A stretch of 5,271 nucleotides of DNA, from the NCBI GenBank assembly GCA_048884925.1, contig JBHLQK010000207.1, positions 1-5,271 of the forward strand, in the 5' to 3' direction. The notes beneath the pieces were generated by a model. The model worked only from the letters and a program-made list of their open reading frames with translations. It did not search any database and was not told where the DNA came from. This document shows positions 1 to 5,271 of this stretch, in pieces. The DNA comes from SMTZ1-83 sp048884925 (GTDB lineage Archaea > Asgardarchaeota > Thorarchaeia > Thorarchaeales > Thorarchaeaceae). Numbering within the stretch: position 1 is the first letter of the stretch; each line of letters begins with the position of its first letter. The position numbers were made by a program, and so were the translations under genes.

Positions 1-39
1 ATTGAGGATTATGAGAGCAGACTGGAAGCTGAGGCATAG
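1..39 (+). CDS. 3' end of an unidentified rightward gene (partial)
   Basis: Frame 1 is open from the window edge to a TAG at 37-39 and reads IEDYESRLEAEA. This acidic, Glu/Ala-rich ending is typical of a soluble protein tail, possibly helical. It would end 17 bp before the stop of the leftward deacylase, a tight convergent arrangement. Frame 2 is also open, to a TGA at 50-52, but gives a strongly basic tail that looks less natural. Twelve residues are too few to name a family, so no function is proposed. Confidence 0.35.
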   Translation: MEDYESRLEAEA

Positions 40-56
40 GAAACGGCGTTGAGCAT

Positions 57-1691
57 TCATGCTCCATGCCTCAAGATTACTCCGGGGAGATGCTCGGATT
101 GTTGCCCATCCGTAATGACTTGTTTCCCGTTGACGAAGACATGATGAATTCCTTCAGGAAACTGATGAGGATTCATGAAGGTTGCCTTGTCCATGACAGT
201 TTCCGGATCAAAGACCACAATATCAGCAATCATCCCCTCCCGAATTAGTCCTCTCTCAGTTAATCCCATTTGCTTGGCAGGAAATCCAGACATCTTCCAG
301 ATTGCATCCTCAAGTGATAAGACGCCTTCTTCCCGCACATACTTGCCCAAGATTCTTGGATATGTCCCATAATATCTGGGGTGCGGCTTCCCAAAACTCA
401 TTACGCCTGAGGGCGATACACCCGTGCCATCGCTGCCAATCATTGTGTAAGGCGACTGCATAATTCGACGAATGTCTTCTTCTCCCATGCTCTCTATAGT
501 CATAGATGCCTCGCCTTTTTCATCGAGTATCAGCTCAAAGAGCATATCAAACGGAACTTTGTACCCCTTGGCTTTTGCAATGTCAGTAAGACTCAAACCT
601 TCAATGTCAGCCCATTTTTTGGATTTTGCGAAAGAGATGTAGACTCCATCCCAGCTAGCCTCTCTGATTATATTCTCCCACCCATTAATGCCTGATTCAA
701 TATCAGATACGATTTGCTGCTTAACTTCTGAGTCCCTAATTCGGTCAAGAGTTGCCTCGAGACCTCCTTCGTGGACCCATGGAGGAAGCACTGTAATGAG
801 GGATGTTGCTCCCCGATTGTATGGGTATTGATCACAGGCTATACCTAGTCCTCTTTCATTAGCCTCCGCGATGATGTTGAGTGTCTTCTTGCTCAGTCCC
901 CAGAAAGCTCTTCCTGCAACTTTGTGATGGGCAATTTGCCCGCCGCGGCATCCGGATTTTTCAACAATGTCTATCATCTCGTTGACTGCTTCAACAAGGG
1001 TTTCTCCTTCTCCTCGAATATGTGAGAAATACAGACCACCGTGCTGGGCAACCACTTGGGCCAATTCAATGATTTCTGCGGTCTCCGCATAGATTTGCGG
1101 AGCATAAATGAGACCTGTGCTCATACCAAAAGCACCTGCTTGCATGGCCTCTCCGACAAGCATTTTCATGGACCGTATTTCTTCAGGAGTGGGTGGCCGA
1201 TTCTCATATGCAGGACCTCCTGCTATTCTCACTGTTCCAAATCCAACAAGAGCGGCTATATTCGAAGCTAGCTTGATAGTTTCAAGAGTATCGAGATACT
1301 CTCCAAAAGACCTCCATGTTGGAGCGAGCTTTTGTCCGGGAGGCAGGAATCCCTTTATTTCTTGATTCATCAGTTCTATTCTATCTTCAGTGATTGGTGC
1401 AAGTGAAAATCCGCAATTGCCAATGACTGAAGTTGTCACTCCTTGATGAATCATTGACTGCAAGCGACTATCAAATAGCATGCTCATATCGTTATGACTG
1501 TGTACGTCGATAAAGCCCGGTGAACACACCATACCTCTTGCATCAACAGTCAGTTTTGAATCAATCTTGATGTCTATGCCAACGCTAGTAATAGTTCTGC
1601 CTTGAATTCCTATGTCACTCTTGTACCGGTTGCCTCCAGTACCATCAATTATAGTTCCATTTCTAATCAGAACATCGAATTCTGCGACCAT
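57..1691 (-). CDS. N-acyl-D-amino-acid deacylase (D-aminoacylase), amidohydrolase superfamily
   Basis: Zinc hydrolase of 544 residues that cleaves N-acyl-D-amino acids into a carboxylate and a free D-amino acid; no signal peptide, so probably cytoplasmic. The N-terminal strand segment (about 1-55) and C-terminal segment (about 475-544) should form the beta-sandwich around a TIM barrel. Family marks seen: GFIDVHSH with the HxH pair at 64 and 66; GNCGFSLAP with the family Cys at 93; GMSTGLIYAP near 189; FSHIRGEGE with His224; QIAHHK with His255; DQYPYNRGATS near 287; IGSDG with the presumed catalytic Asp421; and the late block HPRYYGTYPR. These match the Cys, two His and catalytic Asp of the Alcaligenes faecalis enzyme. 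Length fits the longer, roughly 530-550 residue branch. ATG at 1691 is chosen because GGAG lies 9 nt upstream; ATG at 1697 and TTG at 1706 are alternatives, but the TTG overlaps that site. The acyl and side-chain preference (neutral D-residue, D-Glu or D-Asp) cannot be read from sequence. Confidence 0.93.
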   Translation of the reverse strand: MVAEFDVLIRNGTIIDGTGGNRYKSDIGIQGRTITSVGIDIKIDSKLTVDARGMVCSPGFIDVHSHNDMSMLFDSRLQSMIHQGVTTSVIGNCGFSLAPITEDRIELMNQEIKGFLPPGQKLAPTWRSFGEYLDTLETIKLASNIAALVGFGTVRIAGGPAYENRPPTPEEIRSMKMLVGEAMQAGAFGMSTGLIYAPQIYAETAEIIELAQVVAQHGGLYFSHIRGEGETLVEAVNEMIDIVEKSGCRGGQIAHHKVAGRAFWGLSKKTLNIIAEANERGLGIACDQYPYNRGATSLITVLPPWVHEGGLEATLDRIRDSEVKQQIVSDIESGINGWENIIREASWDGVYISFAKSKKWADIEGLSLTDIAKAKGYKVPFDMLFELILDEKGEASMTIESMGEEDIRRIMQSPYTMIGSDGTGVSPSGVMSFGKPHPRYYGTYPRILGKYVREEGVLSLEDAIWKMSGFPAKQMGLTERGLIREGMIADIVVFDPETVMDKATFMNPHQFPEGIHHVFVNGKQVITDGQQSEHLPGVILRHGA

Positions 1692-1700
1692 TAACATCAA

Positions 1701-1704
1701 CTCC
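1701..1704 (-). promoter_or_regulatory. Shine-Dalgarno site of the deacylase gene
   Basis: On the minus strand the sequence reads GGAG-TTG-ATG-TTA-ATG. The GGAG is 3 nt before the first ATG (1697) and 9 nt before the second (1691). The longer spacing is more usual and decides the start at 1691. The upstream TTG codon (1704-1706) shares a base with this site and so is unlikely to be the initiator. Confidence 0.6.
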
Positions 1705-1791
1705 AAAAGAAACGCTTGCCGACATAGAACTCAGCAAATACCAATGAACAAAAACAATTCGGTACGTCCACGTCGTTCTGATTGAGAAGAA

Positions 1792-1803
1792 GTGAGTTCT
1801 CAC
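1792..1803. repeat. Short inverted repeat (possible operator)
   Basis: GTGAG-tt-CTCAC is a perfect 5-bp-arm inverted repeat with a 2-bp centre, near the middle of the divergent region. A further A/T pair flanks it after one mismatch. Its position would allow a regulator to act on either gene, but arms this short arise often by chance. Confidence 0.25.
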
Positions 1804-1920
1804 GTATTACTGCTCTCTATTCTTGCTCTGGAGCTACGGTTGAATGGTATCCTTGATAATGGTTATAGGGAAATGTGTTGTTTATGAGGGCGAATGAATC
1901 GGGATACTAACTAATGATGG

Positions 1921-1926
1921 ATATAC
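1921..1926 (+). promoter_or_regulatory. Possible TATA box of the aminotransferase gene
   Basis: ATATAC within GGATATACTT is the best TATA-like element upstream of the rightward gene. With usual archaeal spacing, transcription would begin near 1948-1950, giving a leader of roughly 27 nt that still includes the GGAGG. The match to the archaeal consensus is only partial. Confidence 0.3.
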
Positions 1927-1960
1927 TTCTAGATGCCCGAAGAACGACACCTTTTGTTAT

Positions 1961-1965
1961 GGAGG
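1961..1965 (+). promoter_or_regulatory. Shine-Dalgarno site of the aminotransferase gene
   Basis: GGAGG is a five-base complement to the 16S rRNA 3' end. It lies 10 nt before the ATG at 1976, slightly longer than ideal. It is the strongest such site in the window and supports the chosen start. Confidence 0.65.
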
Positions 1966-1975
1966 ATTAATTGAA

Positions 1976-3394
1976 ATGTCAGATGAAGATTTCAGAGACC
2001 TGCATATCTCTAATTCAGCGGTAATTGTTGAAGCGCCTCCTGGACCTCGGTCGAGAGAAATGCTGCAAAAGCAGGACGCACTTGAGAGCGCTGCAGTTTC
2101 CTATCCCAAAGCCATTCCAGTTGCCTTCAAAGAAGGAAAAGGCGCGACTCTGAAAGATGTTGACGGAAATATCTACATCGACTTCTTCGCTGGGGCAGGC
2201 GTACTAAATATCGGACACTGCAATCCTGATGTTGTTGCAGCAACAAGGGAGCAGATGGGCAAACTCACTCACACACTAGATTTTCCGACGCCTATCAGAA
2301 TGGAGCTTGTAGATGAACTAATCTCGATGCTTCCAACGAAATTGAAGGACAGCTCAAAACTTCTTTTTGTGGCTCCGACAGGCTCGGATGCAGTCGAATC
2401 AGCGATGAAGCTGGCGAAGTTCAACACAGGCCGGATTGGTATGATTTCTTTTGAAGGAGCATACCATGGAATGACTGCTGGAGCCATAACACTGACAGCC
2501 AACAAAGCTTTGAAGCAGAGCCTCATGCCAATGATTCCTGAGGTGCATTTTGTACCATACGCATATTGCTACCGCTGTGCATTTGGAAAGCAATATCCGG
2601 AATGCGGCATTGAGTGCGCCAAATATCTCGAACATGTATTGGAGGATCCAAAATCAGGGGTTGTTGATCCCGCAGCCATTATCATTGAAGCTGTACAGGG
2701 AGAGGGAGGATCGCTTCCAGCACCTGACGATTTCCTTAAGGAAGTCAAAAGAATATCTGGGGATTATTGCATTCCTCTAATAATTGATGAAATTCAAGCG
2801 GGAATGTGCAGAACGGGCAAGATGTGGGCCTGTGAACATTCAGGTGTCACTCCGGATATCATGACAATCTCCAAGGCAATCGGGGGAGGCCTCCCATTGT
2901 CAGTTTTGGTCTTCGACGAGAATCTAGATACCTGGGAAAAAGGGGCTCATGTAGGGACATTCAGGGGCAATGTTGTTGCTCTGGCAGCTGGCGTAGCAAC
3001 AATGAGATTCATCAAAAAGCATAAGCTATGGAAACATGCCGCCAAAATGGGCGAAGAGGTCTTCCTCCCGAGACTTCGAGAACTGCAAGAGGAGAGCAGA
3101 TTCATTGGAGACACTCGTGGAAAGGGATTGATGCTAGGGATTGAATTTGTAAAAGACAAGAAAAGTAAGAAACCCTGGACTGAATTCGCAAAGGAAATCC
3201 GGAAAGCATGCTACCAAAGAGGACTGATAGTAGAGATTGGGGGACATTTCTCAAATGTGATTCGATTCATGCCTCCACTTGTACTTACAAAAGAACTAGC
3301 TGAAGCAGGTTTGGATATATTCGCAGATTCAGTTAGAGCGGTTGAATCAGCCAATAAGGATACAGAGATTCCTATTGCGACTTCTCAATCTTGA
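1976..3394 (+). CDS. Class III PLP-dependent aminotransferase, diaminobutyrate--2-oxoglutarate transaminase-like
   Basis: A cytoplasmic fold-type I PLP enzyme of 472 residues that should transfer an amino group, probably to 2-oxoglutarate. Seen motifs: DVDGNIYIDFFAGAG (from residue 61), the PLP-phosphate loop PTGSDAVESAMKLA (134-147), GAYHG (161-165) for ring stacking, EAVQGEGG (from 238), DEIQAGMCRTG with PLP-N1 Asp271, TISKAIGGG with Schiff-base Lys300, GTFRGN with Thr328, and RGKGLMLGIE with Arg381. The PTGSDAVE loop, the GAHVGTFRGN block and the IGGHFSNVIRFMPPL ending are more like the diaminobutyrate/EctB branch than standard GABA or acetylornithine enzymes, but the substrate is uncertain. 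Some archaeal class III proteins act as amino-acid racemases, which would suit the divergent D-aminoacylase. Residues 198-214 hold a C-x2-C-x8-C-x3-C cluster. No siderophore, ectoine or polyamine genes are adjacent to point to diaminobutyrate itself. Confidence 0.9.
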   Translation: MSDEDFRDLHISNSAVIVEAPPGPRSREMLQKQDALESAAVSYPKAIPVAFKEGKGATLKDVDGNIYIDFFAGAGVLNIGHCNPDVVAATREQMGKLTHTLDFPTPIRMELVDELISMLPTKLKDSSKLLFVAPTGSDAVESAMKLAKFNTGRIGMISFEGAYHGMTAGAITLTANKALKQSLMPMIPEVHFVPYAYCYRCAFGKQYPECGIECAKYLEHVLEDPKSGVVDPAAIIIEAVQGEGGSLPAPDDFLKEVKRISGDYCIPLIIDEIQAGMCRTGKMWACEHSGVTPDIMTISKAIGGGLPLSVLVFDENLDTWEKGAHVGTFRGNVVALAAGVATMRFIKKHKLWKHAAKMGEEVFLPRLRELQEESRFIGDTRGKGLMLGIEFVKDKKSKKPWTEFAKEIRKACYQRGLIVEIGGHFSNVIRFMPPLVLTKELAEAGLDIFADSVRAVESANKDTEIPIATSQS

Positions 3395-3423
3395 AGCTAA
3401 AATACTCAGTCGATAAGACATCA

Positions 3424-3471
3424 CAGGTTGGAAGGAATCTGAAACGAGTCTAATGACTGCGAATCAACCTG
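3424..3471. terminator. Nested inverted repeat between convergent genes (possible terminator)
   Basis: CAGGTTG (3424-3430) pairs with CAACCTG (3465-3471). Inside it CGAGTC (3445-3450) pairs with GACT-g-CG (3455-3461) around a TAAT loop. A short T-rich run, GATTTTATC, follows at about 3474-3482 on the plus strand. The element sits 30 bp after the aminotransferase stop and 22 bp beyond the stop of the oxidoreductase gene, so it could act on both. Archaeal termination depends mainly on U-tracts, and this one is short, so the call is tentative. Confidence 0.3.
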
Positions 3472-3492
3472 CAGATTTTATCTAGCATTGTG

Positions 3493-4443
3493 TCATGAAA
3501 GCATCGGGACAACTTCTTCACCAAATAAGTGCATATCCTCAGGCGTATTGTATGGTGCAAATGTGAGTGAAAAGAAACTGAATCCCATCTCAACATAGTT
3601 TTGTAGTTGCTCAGCAATTCGCTCTGGAGTGCCTATCTTGAACATCTCCATATCTACACTCATTGACCTCGAACCACTCCCTCCTGAAGCTTCAGCGGTT
3701 ATTCTTATCTTTGACTGAACTTCTTCCTTGTCACGGCCTAGAAATAAAGTGAATCCTATCCCTTTTCTTACATCACTGTAGTCTCTGCCAACAGATTTAC
3801 AGTGATCTTTTAGCGCCTGTAGCTTTCGCTTAACAACCTCCATGCTGCACCAGGGATGGAAATGGCTGATATCAGCATGTTTTGCTGCGATCTTGAGAGT
3901 GACCTTCTCTCCGCCACCTCCGATCATTATTGGGATTTGCTTCTGAACAGGCTGGGGCAGATTCAGAACACCACTGTATTTGTAGAGGTTTCCATTGTAA
4001 TGGAATTCCTCATTAGAGAACATACCTTTGCAGATTTCTACAGATTCTTCGAGGCCACTCATTCGTTCTGGAACTGGTGGGAACCTTCCGAAGTACGCCT
4101 TGAACTCCTCTTCATGCCATCCAGCACCTATGCCAAAAATCAGACGGCCATTGGATATTATGTCGACTGTGGTGGCTATCCTTCCCAACACAGTTGGTTC
4201 TCGAAAACCATAGCAGCTAACCAATGGTGCCAATTTGATCCGTTTGGTGACAGCTGCCAAGCCTGCTAGCATTGTCCAGCATTCCAACGGCGGACCTCTT
4301 CCAATCCCAGGGTCCAGAAAATGATCAGGAATTGAAAAGAAATCAAGTCTATTCTCTTCGGCAGCCAAACACATCCTTTTCATGGTCTCAAAGTCACGGC
4401 TTTCTCCAGCTTCATTGATTCCAAACCATGTATCATCAGACAC
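3493..4443 (-). CDS. LLM-class oxidoreductase, probably F420-dependent (Rv1855c-like)
   Basis: A soluble TIM-barrel protein of 316 residues in the bacterial luciferase-like superfamily, whose relatives mostly use F420 (some FMN) for hydride transfer on varied substrates. Seen marks (this start's numbering): FGINEAGE at the first strand, IPDHF with Asp40-His41, RIKLAPLVS at 68-76, SNGRLIFGIGAGWHEEE with its glycine turn at 104-108, FPPVPERM at 121-128, LPQPVQKQIPIMIGGGGEK near 162-180 for the cofactor phosphate, and a closing GTPERIAEQLQNY. The spacing recalls the Rv1855c-type group. Physiological substrate unknown. GTG at 4443 is preferred: GGGAG lies just upstream, an archaeal-type TATA box sits about 40 bp upstream, and the barrel starts at once, as is usual. 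A GTG at 4524 would add 27 residues encoded by that AT-rich promoter-like DNA; the frame is closed by TAG at 4537-4539. The 3-nt gap from GGGAG to GTG is short, the main doubt about the start. Confidence 0.88.
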   Translation of the reverse strand: MSDDTWFGINEAGESRDFETMKRMCLAAEENRLDFFSIPDHFLDPGIGRGPPLECWTMLAGLAAVTKRIKLAPLVSCYGFREPTVLGRIATTVDIISNGRLIFGIGAGWHEEEFKAYFGRFPPVPERMSGLEESVEICKGMFSNEEFHYNGNLYKYSGVLNLPQPVQKQIPIMIGGGGEKVTLKIAAKHADISHFHPWCSMEVVKRKLQALKDHCKSVGRDYSDVRKGIGFTLFLGRDKEEVQSKIRITAEASGGSGSRSMSVDMEMFKIGTPERIAEQLQNYVEMGFSFFSLTFAPYNTPEDMHLFGEEVVPMLS

Positions 4444-4446
4444 TTG

Positions 4447-4451
4447 CTCCC
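4447..4451 (-). promoter_or_regulatory. Shine-Dalgarno site supporting the GTG start at 4443
   Basis: The minus strand reads TTGGGAG-CAA-GTG. GGGAG is a good complement to the 16S rRNA tail, although its 3-nt spacing is tight. The alternative GTG at 4524 has only a weak AGGA 10 nt upstream. Confidence 0.45.
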
Positions 4452-4480
4452 AACCTTTGTTAATTAAATTGAATATCAAT

Positions 4481-4488
4481 TGTATAAA
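4481..4488 (-). promoter_or_regulatory. TATA box of the oxidoreductase gene
   Basis: TTTATACA on the minus strand is a near-consensus archaeal TATA element, followed by a very AT-rich stretch. With usual spacing, transcription would begin near 4459-4461, leaving a leader of about 16 nt that contains GGGAG and ends at the GTG at 4443. This is the most convincing promoter in the window and argues that 4444-4524 is not coding. Confidence 0.5.
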
Positions 4489-4524
4489 TGAGGGTGCAGA
4501 TTTATCTTCTGGTCTAAAAAACAC

Positions 4525-4531
4525 TATAATA
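4525..4531 (+). promoter_or_regulatory. Possible TATA box of the membrane-protein gene
   Basis: TATAATA is preceded by an A-rich run (4516-4521) that could serve as the TFB recognition element. Usual spacing predicts a start of transcription near 4552 and a leader of about 58 nt. A weaker alternative, GATAATA at 4583-4589, lies too close to the ATG for a normal leader with a ribosome-binding site. Confidence 0.35.
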
Positions 4532-4550
4532 GCATCCTATTAGGATAGCT
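4531..4550. repeat. Interrupted palindrome, candidate operator
   Basis: ATCCTA-t-TAGGAT (4534-4546) is a perfect 6-bp-arm palindrome with a single central base. The symmetry continues with AGC (4531-4533) and GCT (4548-4550) after one bulged A, giving 9-bp arms. It lies directly downstream of the rightward TATA candidate and upstream of its predicted start site, the classic place for an archaeal repressor to block polymerase recruitment. An RNA hairpin is not expected, because most of it should lie upstream of the transcript. Confidence 0.45.
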
Positions 4551-4609
4551 TTACGCCATACGCTAGGCATAAGTGGTTATTCGATAATAGACACCATCGA
4601 GGGAGTCTA

Positions 4610-4888
4610 ATGATACCAGTCATGACACAACTGCAGATTGTGATGGTTCTGCCATTTGTGCTGGGACTATTCTACATAAAACAGAGGGGAGACCGTACTC
4701 TGGAACGAGTGTATCTACTGGGCAAAGCATCAATCATAACTGGAGCGTTCCTCGTAATCTGGTCATTTCTTCTTGTACTCTACATATTTCCCAGCTACAT
4801 AATCGTCGAGCTGGGACAAGCTTTGTTTGGCTTTTTCATGAGCTCAGTTGTTCTGGCAGGCATTATACGTGACTATCTCCGTCTTTGA
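4610..4888 (+). CDS. Small three-helix membrane protein of unknown function
   Basis: A 92-residue integral membrane protein of no family I recognise. Hydrophobic helices are visible at about 8-23, 41-59 and 66-86. The loop between helices 1 and 2 is basic (Lys24, Arg26, Arg29, Arg33, Lys39), as is the C-terminus (Arg87, Arg91), while the second loop is short and uncharged. By the positive-inside rule the N-terminus is outside and both basic parts are cytoplasmic. This consistent topology suggests the protein is complete at its TGA despite the overlapping frame downstream. The ATG at 4610 follows GGGAG (4601-4605) by 4 nt; the second ATG at 4622 would be 16 nt away. It has no catalytic motif or signal peptide. 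It is transcribed divergently from the oxidoreductase and may be controlled by the palindrome at 4531-4550. Confidence 0.65.
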   Translation: MIPVMTQLQIVMVLPFVLGLFYIKQRGDRTLERVYLLGKASIITGAFLVIWSFLLVLYIFPSYIIVELGQALFGFFMSSVVLAGIIRDYLRL

Positions 4889-5219
4889 CTCAAATGACAA
4901 CAAGCTTTCTCATGTCTTTGGAGTCACTGTGAGGCCGCCAGTCCCAGACTCAACAGCCTCATCATGGGTCATAGCATCGTTGAAATATGTAATCGAGTTC
5001 GGAGAACCATTTGAGTTCCAGCTTGGAGCCTGGGATGCTTCAGGGATAGACCATTGGCGGATTAGTGACTCGGATAACTCCAGCATTGATACAGCGGGGT
5101 CATTCAGAAATGCAACACAACTTGCGATAGATGTGTATCGTTCAGATGCCAGAGCCTATGATCCACATGGAAACTACTGCTCTGCTACCCTCACCGTTGT
5201 TGTCGTTGATTCCTCGTAA
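4848..5219 (+). pseudogene. Remnant of a cell-surface protein with a cadherin/Ig-like module
   Basis: An open frame of up to 123 codons ending in TAA at 5217-5219. Its translation reads as beta-rich extracellular modules: a strand pair with VTISVFDSNDNKL, a linker RPPVPDS, then a module with IEFGEPFEFQLGAWDASGIDHW and a closing AYDPHGNYCSATLTVVVVD. This cadence (aspartate-rich turns, GIDHW, a final alternating-Val strand) resembles repeated domains in large Asgard surface proteins, from memory rather than search. The frame has no credible start: TTG 4848 and GTG 4869 lack ribosome-binding sites, and there is no signal peptide or membrane anchor. It overlaps the membrane gene by 41 bp in another frame, with surface-like sequence already present in the overlap. 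I infer a 5'-truncated, probably drifting fragment left by deletion or rearrangement. A frameshifted fusion with the upstream gene, or a short unannotated secreted protein, is less likely. Confidence 0.5.
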
Positions 5220-5271
5220 CCCATTCGACATTTGCAGGACGTTGCGTCCGCCTTGATGCTAGTTGTAGGAG

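Larger units (their letters stand above)
1692..1975. other. Divergent intergenic region between deacylase and aminotransferase genes
   Basis: These 284 bp contain both promoters of the divergent gene pair. A short rightward frame starting with ATG at 1844 encodes only 17 residues and lacks a ribosome-binding site, so no small gene is called. The notable elements are an inverted repeat at 1792-1803, a weak TATA candidate at 1921-1926 and a clear GGAGG at 1961-1965. I could not identify a convincing TATA box for the leftward deacylase; a GTATTT on the minus strand around 1735-1742 is too weak to call. Confidence 0.5.

Noticed and set aside
1041..1365. Two rightward frames of 76-85 codons inside the deacylase gene
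   Set aside because: They lie opposite the metal-site region of the deacylase, in two different frames, and neither translation shows a recognisable motif.
1844..1897. A 17-codon frame in the divergent region
   Set aside because: It has no Shine-Dalgarno site, and the peptide is too short and uninformative to support a gene.
2269..2635. Two leftward frames of 78-85 codons inside the aminotransferase gene
   Set aside because: They are antisense shadows of strongly conserved coding sequence and overlap each other in different frames; nothing in their translations suggests real proteins.
3856..4269. A 137-codon rightward frame opposite the oxidoreductase gene
   Set aside because: It lies wholly antisense to a well-supported gene with conserved motifs, has no ribosome-binding site at its ATG, and its translation resembles no family.
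1..5271. CRISPR array, insertion sequence, tRNA, riboswitch or defence system
   Set aside because: By eye I saw no regularly spaced direct repeats, transposase motif, terminal inverted repeats, cloverleaf or known riboswitch core. The genes are metabolic or membrane genes without an evident system-level link.
5220..5271. Possible continuation of the surface-protein fragment past the TAA
   Set aside because: Read-through in the same frame gives no clear beta module or membrane anchor, and the other two frames give no convincing continuation in the 52 bp available.

Overview
The window most likely comes from an archaeon, possibly an Asgard/Thorarchaeota-like lineage (moderate confidence). The support is indirect. 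Two AT-rich promoter candidates have archaeal TATA-box form and spacing. Genes start with GTG or ATG behind GGAG-type Shine-Dalgarno sites, and GC content looks moderate. One protein belongs to a family that usually uses the F420 cofactor. A fragment near the right end resembles the cadherin/Ig-like modules I associate with large Asgard surface proteins. No rRNA, tRNA or other marker gene is present to settle the lineage.

Layout, left to right. Positions 1-39 are probably the last 12 codons of a rightward gene. It converges on a leftward gene (57-1691) for an N-acyl-D-amino-acid deacylase (D-aminoacylase) of the amidohydrolase superfamily. A 284-bp divergent region (1692-1975) separates it from a rightward gene (1976-3394) for a class III PLP-dependent aminotransferase most like diaminobutyrate--2-oxoglutarate transaminases. 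About 100 bp with a nested hairpin follows, then a convergent leftward gene (3493-4443) for an LLM-class, probably F420-dependent oxidoreductase. A second divergent region (4444-4609) holds two back-to-back TATA candidates and an operator-like palindrome. It leads to a rightward gene (4610-4888) for a three-helix membrane protein of unknown function. Overlapping its 3' end and running to 5219 is an open frame with no credible start that reads as a detached extracellular module, probably a gene remnant. I see no gene in 5220-5271.

How the genes may work together: the deacylase would release free D-amino acids from N-acylated forms, and the aminotransferase could move amino groups to 2-oxoglutarate. 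A divergent pair for amino-acid or peptide scavenging is therefore plausible, but the link is inferred from adjacency only. The oxidoreductase and membrane protein share an intergenic control region but no obvious pathway. I found no CRISPR array, insertion sequence, phage gene or defence locus, and nothing that convincingly forms a new multi-gene system. The points most worth a second look are the palindrome downstream of a TATA candidate at 4525-4550, the out-of-frame junction between the membrane gene and the surface-protein remnant, and a four-cysteine cluster in the aminotransferase.
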